Source of the DNA: Halocafeteria seosinensis
Taxonomy: Eukaryota > Sar > Bigyra > Bicosoecida
Reading direction: 5' to 3'
Length of the DNA stretch: 40,760 nucleotides
NCBI GenBank assembly: GCA_001687465.1
Contig: LVLI01000124.1
Coordinates: 1 to 40,760 of the forward strand
Shown here in pieces: positions 29,953 through 39,893 of the stretch. Numbering within the stretch: the first letter of the stretch is position 1; each line of letters begins with the position of its first letter. Made by a program: the position numbers and the translations under genes. The notes below the pieces were generated by a model that was given only the letters and a program-made list of their open reading frames with translations, was not told the origin of the DNA and did no database searches.

Positions 29953-31327
29953 TTAGAAAACAGGCAGTCCCACGAGCTTTGGATCAACGGTACGCTTTAC
30001 AAAGATATAATTGTTCACGTACAGCTCCCCAGATGGGCGGCGCATCAAGTGCATACCCTCATGTTTGATCCAAGCGTTGAAGAGAAGGACAGCACAAATT
30101 ACCCCAATCATAGCACCTCCCAAGACGTCAACTTCACTGTGCACACCATCATGAACTCGGCTGACTGCAATGAAGCCAGCAAGAGCTAAACTCGCCGCGG
30201 AGGCAAGAAACCGTATCATATATTTGGCAACCCACTTGCACAAGTCGCAAGATAAATAGCAGCGCATTGCAGGTTCCTCCACTCGACCTCCTTGAACTGG
30301 CATCACTGTGTAGTTAATCCTTTTCAACGGGGTCCCTAGGCTCTTTGTAGAAACCATCTCCTCCATTGCAGGGGTGTAATGAAGACCAAACAGAAGCGAC
30401 AGGAAGTGATACGCCCACCAAGCCAAGACAGTAAGGAGAGCAAAGCTGGTAGATGCATGCCCAGAAACGAACGACAGTTTCGAATTCTGTTTGTCTCTCC
30501 CCGTTGCCAAACAGTAGCTGAAATCACCGAACGCAGTTGGATCAGTGCTCGCTAGATATTCAGTGAAGTTTCCAGACTGCACAATCGTTCATCATACCAA
30601 GTTTTAATTGCTTGAGAAACGACGAAGAAATCATGGACAACCCTACCTCGATGGCGTCCAAGTACCCCTTATAATTGCAGAGGGCGAAGAAGTTTGGCCG
30701 CTTCGCGCCAACTGAGAATTTCAATACATTGGTAATGGCCAATGCCAGAGCTCCTGTAAGCGTGCAAGTGAACTAATAACACGAACCTCTTCTTCGCCAT
30801 TACGAAGGCGCGTACTTACCTGAGGAAACCAAAACACAGGTAATAGGCAGTAGACTTCTCAGGTACTCCTTCCACGGCACTTGACGTATTCCATACCGCC
30901 AGCAGTAGACTGCGAGAATCGACGCCACGATTATACCCAAAGGCAGAACTAGCACCAGCGCCACGAGTTCCCCAGCCGACACCGTTTCGGAGACGCTGGG
31001 AACGCTCAAAGCCGGATCTCGCTCCATGAAGCTCCTATCGATGGCTTGGAGATCGAATACTTGTGGAATGTATTCCGCAAGCAAAGCCAGTAAAATTAGC
31101 CCGCCCATCGTGATTAAATAGCCTCGGGGAGAGAACCAACCTTTCTGGAGAGTTCCAGGTAACGCCATTGACGAACCATGTTCTCCCGAGGGGTTCAGAT
31201 TCTCCACGTCAGCGTTCGATGATGTCTCGATGGTGCCCTCATCCGAAGGGGCATGCGTCCTTCCGTCCGACATGGGAGTCGGACTGGTCCTGGAAGGACT
31301 CACGGGGACAGTGGAAGCGGCAGACAT
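29953..31327 (-). CDS. PAP2-family membrane phosphatase, three exons, 412 aa
   Basis: Members dephosphorylate phosphatidate, sphingoid-base phosphates or dolichyl diphosphate at internal membranes. Exons: 31327-30820, 30753-30647, 30576-29953; 1239 bp, in phase, introns 66 and 70 bp. All three motifs are present: K181-x6-R188-P (KFSVGAKRP), SFVSGHAS at 241-247, and SRVHDGVHSEVD at 344-355 with the catalytic His 351. Six membrane segments are plausible. The N-terminal 60 residues are Ser/Thr/Pro-rich and polar. An insert of about 50 residues (about 270-320) with CYLSCDLC lies between motifs 2 and 3. The order of elements resembles lipid phosphate phosphatases (LPP/DPP1). Substrate cannot be read. 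The neighbouring ALG8 makes a dolichol-linked role attractive but unproven. Confidence 0.88.
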
Positions 31328-31669
31328 CTTGCCGAGGTTGCGAACACCAGTGCACGAATGGACGAATACTCACCTTTTTTGCCGGGAGACACCGCGCGCA
31401 CGGTGGTATGCTCTATTTCAAGGACGAGGAGAACGGGGGATTGTTCGCTCGTACTCAGAAATCGTACCAAATCACTACCATTGAATACCCACACAGTGTT
31501 TTGACGACTCCGGCCTGCCGGAGTTACCAGGCTTCAAGTGACCACGGTTACAATCCAACTGATGGTTGGCATTGCGCAAGCAAAGACAATGTTACGTTCA
31601 CATCCCGTAAGAATACCATAGCTTGACGTGAGAGTGAGTTAGGAATTGCTCATGTGGATAATTGTGTTT
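31328..31669. other. Intergenic between PAP2 and ALG8 genes
   Basis: 342 bp between the PAP2 start and the ALG8 stop, same strand. It must hold the ALG8 terminator and the PAP2 promoter. No clear polyadenylation signal or TATA element is seen. Confidence 0.5.
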
Positions 31670-33999
31670 CTACTGTGAGTATTTTCGGTGAGCTGCATCA
31701 GCTACTTCTCGTCGCCGAAGACATAATAGCAGTAATTCTACGTCGATCACAACTACTCCGATGGCGCAATAGAAAGACATCAGCATTAAAGGCAAGAATT
31801 CCAAACGGGAGTCATTGCCTACAATAAATGGATGAAATAAGTGAAACGCGACAACGCCCACCAACCCTATCGTATATATCGCCGAATCAAATATCGAACT
31901 CAGACAACGGAACCAGTAGATTGAAAAGGAAGTAACGTTGTCGGCCGGCAATCCTCCTTTCCTGTAAAATGAAACATGTCCATACAGTTCGAAGATGGAC
32001 ATAGTTCCTCCTGCTGTTATTCTACGTTGATGCTGTGCTCCCGAGTGGTACGTGTTCAAAGCAACGTAGGCCAGATAGTGATACGCGCAGGACAAAACAA
32101 CGGCTGCAAGTCGATCTGCGAGCGACGAGGCCATTCAAGGGCTATTCTCATGCATAACGTATATATCAAATGGCTCAAAAACTTACCCATCGGGTTTTGG
32201 ATTAACGGAAGAACTGTGGCATTGAAAACGCTCGAGGCGCGTAGAAAGTGTCTAGCCTCGAAACCAGTATCCGCAGCACATATCCTGCATACAGGTACAG
32301 TAAAACGAGCAAAGCCCTTGAAAAAGAAGCACCTCATATCTACCTACGTTGCAGGTATTAGAATATAAACAACTGCTTTCTCATGGACGTGCCATTCGAC
32401 GAAGAAATAACACCATGCGGCAGCAGCAATATACAGCGGCAAAATATATGACCTTCGGTGTCTCCAGACGAGGTAGACTAGCAACTGCAACAGATCCAAC
32501 AAAGACATAATTATATCAAATATATTTCATGCCTCCGATATCAGTAACTCACCAGGAGTCCAAGTCCGAACAGAGTATGGCAGCAGATCGGACGCACCGA
32601 CGGCAATACGGCGTGAGAATGATGGCCTAAGTCCCGAACCACTCCAGCCGTAGAACTCTCATAAAGAGCTTTCTCATCTACCATCCATGAAAACTGCAAG
32701 GGAGAATGACAGCGAGTTCGTTATGCGGGACAACTGGAAACCTACGTACATCGTATCGCTTGCTCTGCTTGGCCATATACATTATTAACTTCACCAATCC
32801 TCGGTCCACTGTGTTATAAATGGCCCATAAATTAGGGGCCCAATACGCGTGAGTTAACCCTCGATCCCATGGCATCAGTCGTTGCCATATCCTGTACAAT
32901 GTTTTTGCCGGGCTCTTTCTTATAATTGGCCATAGTATCACCACCAACAGGGATAAAGCCGGAGTTAAAAAGTAGCCCAATCTCTGGACAACGAAAACGG
33001 CCCGCCGATGACAGTGCTTGCTGTGCTTTTGAGATTCTTCGATAATCTGTATCACAAGATATATTCCCACAACCGGCGCCGCAAATATATAGATATGCTT
33101 CAAAGATATCAGCACGGTGTAGAGTAGCACAGCCGTTAGATAATATTCCAAACGAAATGCTACAATGCAGAGTAAAAGTATGCCCAGCATACCACCATTA
33201 TACTGAAAGTGCATGTGGTCGATAAGAAGCAAGCACGGGTGAAACAGAACCAATGCCGTAACCAACACCACTTTCAGTCTTCGCCCGTTCCTGCGACAAT
33301 GTGAAGACAACGATAACGATGAGATCCAACTTGAGAAAATACATCCAGCAATTCGTCTCCATGCTTACTCGTTAGCTTGAGAAGGTGCCAAGAAGGATGT
33401 TCCTACGGCTACCAAGCCAGCGTAGAGTAGCAGATCCCAGACGATAACGCTCACTTTCTGAAACACTTTCAGGTTCGGATGCTCTATCGGCGTCGAGGAA
33501 ATCTGCGACAACGCGATATCAGGACGATCGTCAATCAATACACAACCTGACACTTGGCAAACATTCACACCTGCAGAGCTTCAGGAGGGACAATTCCTGA
33601 ATAAATGGCCACGTGGGCCAGGAAGTATTCCCACCACATGAACCCCGGAGGGTAGTCGATGGTCCATTTCGAGGTCTCCTCGAAATACCAGTGGGGGATG
33701 GTTTCGTACGTATTGTAATTCCAGGCCACTGCCATCCAATGTCTATGCACCTCGAAATCTGTACTGTATCGTGTAGGCAATAACAGTATCTTCACGGCGA
33801 TCGAGACCAACAGCACCGGTAAGGTGTCCTTTATGACCTCTTTCACACCGCTCCTTCCCTCCCCTTTCGCAGCACAAGTCTCTGGGACGGAATAGCACGT
33901 GGGGCGAGTGTCGGAAGAGTGACGGGGAGGGTAATGAGCTGGTTTACGTCGAAAAACACCATCATCGCGCCGTTCAGCCAAGTTGAAGTTGGAGCTCAT
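31670..33999 (-). CDS. ALG8: Dolichyl-P-Glc:Glc1Man9GlcNAc2-PP-dolichol glucosyltransferase (ALG8), seven exons
   Basis: Adds the second glucose to the lipid-linked N-glycan precursor in the ER lumen. Exons: 33999-33571, 33502-33369, 33290-32750, 32693-32553, 32484-32348, 32284-32187, 32115-31670; 1926 bp, 641 residues, phases consistent. Introns are 56-78 bp. Diagnostic blocks: STDFEVHRHWMAVAWN and WTIDYPPGFMWWEYFL near the N-terminus (the DFEVHR form separates ALG8 from ALG6), LLIDHMHFQYNGGMLGILLL, SLKHIYIFAAP, GHHSHAVLPSVRP and FFVEWHVHEKA. Multiple membrane segments as in the GT-C fold. It is longer than human ALG8 (526 aa) because of a polar N-terminal extension of about 60 residues and a longer C-terminal half. 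The ATG at 33999 precedes the conserved part without interruption; an alternative start is not evident. Confidence 0.93.
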
Positions 34000-34391
34000 T
34001 TGCTCCTATACAGCCACTCCCACTACCCCTACACAAACCTACTCGAACTAAGATATGCATGTACGTGTATACATCGAGGGTGCTTATTTTTGTCGTCGGG
34101 TGAAACAACACTGACTGATGGTTGGATATAGGTGGTTTTGTGAAGATCAGGAAGATATACACCATATCATCCTATACATACATAATGAGAGAGAAGTGTA
34201 AGTTAGCTTAGTCTAGCTAGCTGTATTTGATTTTCCGAATTGTCAACGAAGAGATTTAGGCGCTCTTCGCTTACGCGGAATGGAACAGTTCTTGACATTC
34301 TGGGTTGTACGATTGGATACGATAAAACAAATCAGATAAAACCAAAAGCATCATATTACAGAGAAAATTTAAAAACAGTTCCAACCCAAAG
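34000..34391. other. Intergenic between ALG8 and GLUG gene 3
   Basis: 392 bp containing the ALG8 promoter region and the end of GLUG gene 3. No gene and no clear signal beyond an AT-rich stretch near 34140-34240. Confidence 0.5.
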
Positions 34392-34710
34392 TCACACTGA
34401 ATTCGCTGCCTCCTTGGAGGCTGTCAGAGGATTTTCAGAACGAGTCTCGGTAGCTGTGTCGTTTTGCTTCCGGCGTCGAATTTCCCATTTCATAAGAAGT
34501 CCGAGAACAATAGCGTAGAGAAGCACAGAAATGGCAATGCCAGTGGCACCGCCGGTACTCATTCCATTGTGAGTGACTTCAAGGTCCTCCGGCAGTTGAC
34601 CTCCCTGTGGAGAAATCCGTGTAGACGAAACTATGGGACCGTCGGCGGGCGTGGATTGTGGGGGCGCACATGAAGAAGTTGCCATGGGGCTGTCAATTGA
34701 AACAGATGGG

Positions 34711-34821
34711 GTCGATGTCGTCGACCTTGGTGATAGAGTAGATGTCGTCGACATTGGTGATGGAGTAGATGTCGTCGACATTGGTGATGGAGTAGATGTC
34801 GTCGACATTGGTGATGGGGTA
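34711..34821. repeat. 27-bp minisatellite coding for the stalk of GLUG protein 3
   Basis: GATGTCGTCGAC recurs at 34714, 34741, 34768 and 34795, an exact 27-bp period. On the minus strand each unit encodes the nine residues STTSTPSPM or a variant. Repeat-number change would alter stalk length without frame loss. Confidence 0.9.
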
Positions 34822-35348
34822 AAAGATGGTGGCAGTTGGAAGCGCAGAATGGGCAGATTCTCCTCATAATGCTTATTGTGCTCATTGATACTACTTCCTC
34901 CATCCGGAGCCCATACGTCATCAGACCATCGTTGCAACCCCTCATAGTGATACAGCGTTCCGAGAATGTTGGACAAATCATCTGAGTTTCCTATCTCTGT
35001 AAAATTACCACTATTGCCAGAGTCCTCACCAACAATCGAACCATTGAATACGGAGTATTTCACTTGAATAATGCCGTTGGCATCGCCACTCCCTATGCGT
35101 CCTATAATCCCACCAGCACTCCCAGCAGTGATTATTCCTGATGCATACGTATTTGTGATGTATACTTCCCCTCCCCCGCCAATACCTCCTGTACTGTCTC
35201 CTGTAATACCTCCTGCTACGTTGCCACTAATATCTCCTCGTGTATAACAGTCGACAATGTGAACTTTACCCTGATCGAGTGCTAGATTATCTCCACTTAT
35301 CCCTCCACTACCATCTGTAGATATATGTCCCAGGCTATAGCATTCCTT

Positions 35349-35438
35349 AACACGGGCGCTTACCGCTCCTCGTTAAGAGGATGTGGTCAACTTCCCGGCC
35401 GGTGGGCTATCTGTCACATTTGTGTGTGTGTGTTCCTT
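35349..35438 (-). mobile_element. 90-bp insertion in GLUG gene 3 flanked by AAGGAA
   Basis: Paralogues read YIKECYS at this site; here IKE is followed by 30 extra codons before KECYS resumes. TTCCTT on the + strand (AAGGAA on the gene strand) stands at 35343-35348 and 35433-35438, so one copy plus 84 bp is extra. The insert starts with a CA dinucleotide run and contains a stop. On the gene strand, GTGACAGATAG ... CTTAAC ... GTTAAG would form a 72-bp intron whose removal leaves six extra residues (EHTHTN) and an open frame. Could be a short mobile element, filler DNA or a newly gained intron. Confidence 0.65.
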
Positions 35439-36828
35439 GATAAACACGAGTCCATTGGTAGGCCCAGCACCACGACCAACAATACCACCACTGTTTGCAC
35501 CCAGAATGTCTCCTGTGGAATAAGAACGAGCAATATACACTTGACCGTTCGTAAAACCAGCACCAGATCCACAGATACCACCCGCGTATTCGCTTTCAAT
35601 ATCCCCAGTTGAATAACAATCTGTGATATTGACAATCCCGTTACGGTATCCTACCCAACCTCCTGTAATGCCACCTCCAAAAGCACCCCGTATCCTCCCT
35701 GTTGAATACGAATTCGATATCTTGACTTGGCCATGACTGAGACCACTTTGATAACCACATATACCACCAGCGAGGTCACCATCAATAAATCCTGAAGAAC
35801 TACATGAATCAATGACGATGAACTTCTGCTGTTTTCGAGCAATGAAGCCACCTTTTCTGGCAGTTAATCCGTACCTAACATCAAGATTCTGAATCAAGGG
35901 GGCTTTGTCGAACGACATGACACTTTCCATTATCTTAAACAATCCGACGAAATTTGTCATTTCAATCAAATTTATCAGATTCCCCTTCTGTCGACCACCA
36001 TCAAATACCTCATTCGCACCCAATGAAATGTAATCTTGATTTCGGTACCCACGAAGACCCCATACCAATTCACTACAATTCATTTCAAAAAGGTTGCGAT
36101 GCGGGCTATACTGGAAGCAGCCTTCGTTTCCGTTCAGTATTGAGGATCGCAAATCTTCGGCCTTCACATTTTGCAACTGATCGCAGAGATGTATTGCAAG
36201 TAATAGAGCCGTCACTAATGACAGAGTAGCCGTGGGTTGAGTATAAGCTAGAGGCTTCTCACGCTGTTTGTGTTTTGCGGTAGAACCCTGCGGAAAAAGG
36301 GTACAACAGAAGGGAGATTTGCAATGCAAGACGGGACAAAAAGTCATGCTTCCGAAGTTGTTTCCACAAACAAGTTGCAAACATTCTTCTTCTGGAGTAC
36401 GGACATTTTTCCCATACAGTCGGAAGCGTGGTAGAGTCACCAGCAGTAACCATGACGCAAGCACCACCTGAAGACTGAAGCGGGCAAATAGCACTTGCGC
36501 TTCTGCGAAGAGACCCAAGTCATGACATCCTAGGGGCATTGGTATGCACTCTGCAGAATTTGATTTTCGTAGAATCAGAAAGGTGAGGTTCCTTCTTCGC
36601 CAAGTTAGTTCACTCTCTCCAGTCGCTTCTAATTCCTTAGCAACGTCTCCAGCATTCTCGCCCACGCGACATTGAGTTGAGCCAGCTGTCCGCATACCTA
36701 TGGTATTCGCAAACTTTGAAGCAGTAATAAATCTGGAGTATTGGACATTCAAGTCGTCGTCGTTTGGGGGCATCTCCAATTTTGTTCTCGAGCTCAGGTT
36801 ACTGCCAAATGTACGAGAAATCGGACAA

Positions 36829-36912
36829 AGTATCCCGGGATGCTCTCCGACAGTATCCCGGGATGCGCTGCCCCGAGTATCCCGGGATGCTCTGTCCGGG
36901 TATCCCGGGATG
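36829..36912. repeat. Four phased repeats centred on the TCCCGGGA palindrome
   Basis: TATCCCGGGATG begins at 36831, 36854, 36878 and 36901, spaced 23, 24 and 23 bp (about two helix turns). Sequence between the cores is not conserved in detail. The array lies just upstream of the likely start of GLUG gene 3 and could be an operator-like array for a dimeric regulator. It could also be a minisatellite. Confidence 0.8.
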
Positions 36913-37680
36913 GTCTTTTTGGAATCGCCCCCCAAAAACATTTACAGTTGTATAACCTGGCTGGAATGTATCGTACAACCATACAAAGTATATGTACATG
37001 TAGTGTAATCAGATATCTTGTATTTCGGTACGTTTCAAGATGGGGTTCTTAATTATACATGAATGTGACGGCAATACGTGGGCGAAGATGAAGCTCGGAG
37101 CCGAGACAGTCTGGCGAGAAGGGCTCATATGCAATATGTAAGGTGCCAATCTCTGAAATATTTGGTGAATATGTCAATACTTGTGTGTTTAACACATTGG
37201 AAAGCGCAGACTAGTTTGATTTCACTGGGGATACGATTCATTCTCTGGTTCCAGAGACTCTCCTCCTGTGAAGTCGAGAGCCATGAGAGAGACCCGGAAA
37301 ACCCGGTCAGAAAGCACCATTATCTTCGGATTGTTCGTGTAACAATCGGCTCCCACCCTTTTCCACTCATATGGGTATCGTATCATGCCTTCAGATGGAT
37401 GCTAAATTAGCTGCTGTAGCTGCATGAGCTCCGAGAGACTGTTGAAGTTGCACGGCTACGCGGCGCAGAAATACAGGGAACTTTACGGCGGCCAAACAAC
37501 ACTTACAGCCCATTTTTTGCCCTTTCAATTAAACCTTCTCAATTCCTGAACAAATTTTCTTATCATGATCCCTAGTTTGGGTTGTTTGCGTTCGGGGGAT
37601 ACCATGAATGTTGTCGCTGATTTCTCCTTAGGAAGGTGGGAAACGGAGCTCCGTAATTGGCCAAATGGAGTGCGCTCGTA
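36913..37680. other. Intergenic, no gene seen
   Basis: Short frames only (one of 110 codons at 37078-37410 without known motifs). The distal part (from about 37560) shows weak similarity to the 368-bp satellite that follows (upstream of CTCAGCGATGG). Confidence 0.45.
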
Positions 37681-39255
37681 CTCAGCGATGGATTTATCCG
37701 ACGCTTTGAGATCATGAATTCCGCTTTAATATTGATTGGGTTAGAGTGTACAATGGTTGAATGCTTTCTCAGTTAAGGCGGATAGCCTAAAGCATAGCCC
37801 CCCAAAATAGGTGACTTGGTTGAAGTCGGACGCGGGAAGGCAGGCATTTTCAATTGGAAGATGAGGGACACTATGGAGTATATATGGTGATATACCTGGT
37901 AAATACATTTTTGTTTCGCATATAATATTGTGTTTATGCAACAGGGTGGAACTCATGTCCGTAGGGATACCATGAAATATTTAGGTAAAACTCTCCCTCT
38001 GTCCGGATTACCAGAGAAGAAACAGTGGCTGTTGTAAACGGCCTTGTACTCGGCGATGGATTTATCCGATGCTTTGAGATTGTCAATGCAGCTTTGATAT
38101 TGACTGGTTTAGAGTGTACAATGGTTGAATACTTTCTCAGTTAAGGCGGATAGCCTAAAGCATAGCCCCCCAAAATAGGTGACTTGGTTGAAGTCGGACG
38201 CGGGAAGGCGGGCATTTTCAATTGGAAGTTGAGGGACACTATGGAGTATATATGGTGATATACCTGGTAAATACATTTTTGTTTCGCCTATAATATTGTG
38301 TTTATGCAACAGGGTGGAACTCATGTCCGTAGGGATACCATGAAATATTTAGGTAAAACTCTCCCTCTGTCCGGACTACCAGAGAAGAAACAGTGGCTGT
38401 TGTAAACGGCCTTGTACTCGGCGATGGATTTATCCGATGCTTTGAGATTGTCAATGCAGCTTTGATATTGACTGGTTTAGAGTGTACAATGGTTGAATAC
38501 TTTCTCAGTTAAGGCGGATAGCCTAAAGCATAGCCCCCCGAAATAGGTGACTTGGTTGAAGTCGGACGCGGGAAGGCGGGCATTTTCAATTGGAAGTTGA
38601 GGGACACTATGGAGTATATATGGTGATATACCTGGTAAATACATTTTTGTTTCGCCTATAATATTGTGTTTATGCAACAGGGTGGAACTCATGTCCGTAG
38701 GGATACCATGAAATATTTAGGTAAAACTCTCCCTCTGTCCGGATTACCAGAGAAGAAACAGTGGCTATTGTTAACGGCCTTGTACTCAGCGATGGGTGTA
38801 TCCGACCCTTTGACATTATGAATTCAGCTTTAGTATTGATTGGGTTAGAGTGTACAATGGTTGGATGCTTTCCGGGTTAAGGCGGATAGCCTAAGGCATA
38901 GACCCCCAAAATAGGTTATTTGGTTGAAGTCGGACGTGGGAAGGCGGGCACTTTCAGTTGGAAGATGAGGGACACTATGGAGTATATATGGAGATAGGAC
39001 TGGTACATACATTTTACGTACGCATATAATATTTTGTTTATGCAACAGGGTGGAACTCATGTCGATAGGGATACCACGAGATTTTTAGGTAAAACTCTCC
39101 CTCTCCCTGGATTCCCAGAGAAGAAAAGTGGCTATTGTAAAGGGCCTTGTACTCAGCGATGGGTGTATCCGACCCTTTGACATTATGAATACAGCATTAG
39201 TATTGACTGGTTTAGAGTGTACAATGGTTGGATCTTTTTCGGTTAAGGCGGAGAC
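37681..39255. repeat. 368-bp tandem satellite, four full units and a partial fifth
   Basis: CTC(A/G)GCGATGG starts units at 37681, 38049, 38417, 38785 and 39153, an exact 368-bp period. Units 2 and 3 are almost identical; units 1 and 4 are more diverged; unit 5 stops near 39255. Every full unit keeps a minus-strand frame of 71 codons (37741-37956, 38109-38324, 38477-38692, 38845-39060), from ATG to stop, with the same length and only substitutions. The peptide starts MSSTLLHK and ends NHCTL; I do not recognise it. Because 368 is not a multiple of three, the frame does not continue into the next unit. Confidence 0.93.
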
Positions 39256-39315
39256 GGTACAATTGCAAGTTTTACTGGGGACGAATTTACAGCACGCTTG
39301 ACTTTGGTACTTCGG

Positions 39316-39893
39316 CTATCTTGTATCTTCTGCAAATGCCTTGATCAACTGTAGAGCTATATTAGCTCTTTCGACGTCGATTGTCTCTTGGGAGAAATCA
39401 AACGGGAGGTCCCATGCTAGAGAACGCATCACGCAGGCGACTAGAGGCCCGCAATCAATATGGTTACGTTGCGTTGGGCAAACACCTGCACCTACCTCTT
39501 GGATGCTGTCCAAAGCTGAAGGAACATGCATGGACAGGAAAGATGGTCCGGAAGACTGACTAAGAGGAAACAAACCATTCAAGTACTCCCTTAATGAGCC
39601 GAAACAGTGATAGGAATGATTTTCTACTTTCCGCACTCCACCGCTTGTGGCAGCCTCCAACTTCCATCCTGGTTTAGAGTATCCACCTACAATGAATTCT
39701 GCATGAATAGCTGAATGCAAAGGAAACAAAATACAAAGTAAGGATTTAGAGCGCCAATAGTGTTCCCACCAGCATTGCACACAAAAGGCATCTCCACTTT
39801 GAACATTGCTGGCCCTCTACACTCCCCAAAGCCTTTCGTCCAAGACCCAAAGTCTGAGGTTATCCGGGGCACCGTAATCCCAATTACGTACAC
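39316..39893 (-). pseudogene. Decayed Ulp1-type (C48) cysteine protease C-terminal part
   Basis: On the minus strand, 39480-39316 reads TQRNHIDCGPLVACVMRSLA then FDFSQETIDVERANIALQLI. This is the Gln-x5-Cys-Gly block and closing helices of SUMO/ubiquitin-like proteases (Ulp1, C48). Upstream the His-Trp block is not intact. A frame at 39893-39687 has VEMPFVCNAGGNTIGALNP, which may be its degenerate form, with Thr-Ile in place of His-Trp. The two frames are different, so a frameshift or an unrecognised intron separates them. Such proteases occur both as host genes and in some DNA transposons; the satellite next to it favours mobile or decayed DNA. Probably inactive. Confidence 0.5.

Larger units (their letters stand above)
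34392..36773 (-). pseudogene. GLUG-repeat protein 3 with C-terminal membrane anchor, interrupted by an insertion
   Basis: Third paralogue. Hydrophobic segment with FSLQVVLASWLLLVTL, second hydrophobic segment (TLSLVTALLLAI) before NVKAEDLRSSILNG, entry block CFQYSPHRNLFEMNCSELVW, GLUG-type repeats, acidic linker with EENLPILRFQL, a Ser/Thr/Pro stalk with four 9-residue repeats, then a true membrane helix (IAISVLLYAIVLGLLMKW) and a basic tail (EIRRRKQN). The frame is continuous except for TAA at 35373-35375, inside a 90-bp insertion. Both sides are in the same frame and both are good GLUG sequence. Start uncertain: ATGs at 36773, 36695 and 36539 are possible, and upstream codons fall in the SmaI-repeat array. 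If a 72-bp intron is spliced from the insertion the gene would be intact; otherwise the product ends after about five repeats. Confidence 0.7.

Noticed and set aside
31168-31626. 152-codon plus-strand frame overlapping the PAP2 gene start
   Set aside because: No recognisable motif; overlaps the well-supported PAP2 exon 1 and its upstream region.
36829-36912. CRISPR-like interpretation of the SmaI array
   Set aside because: Repeats are 12 bp with about 11-bp gaps and the genome is eukaryotic; size and context do not fit.
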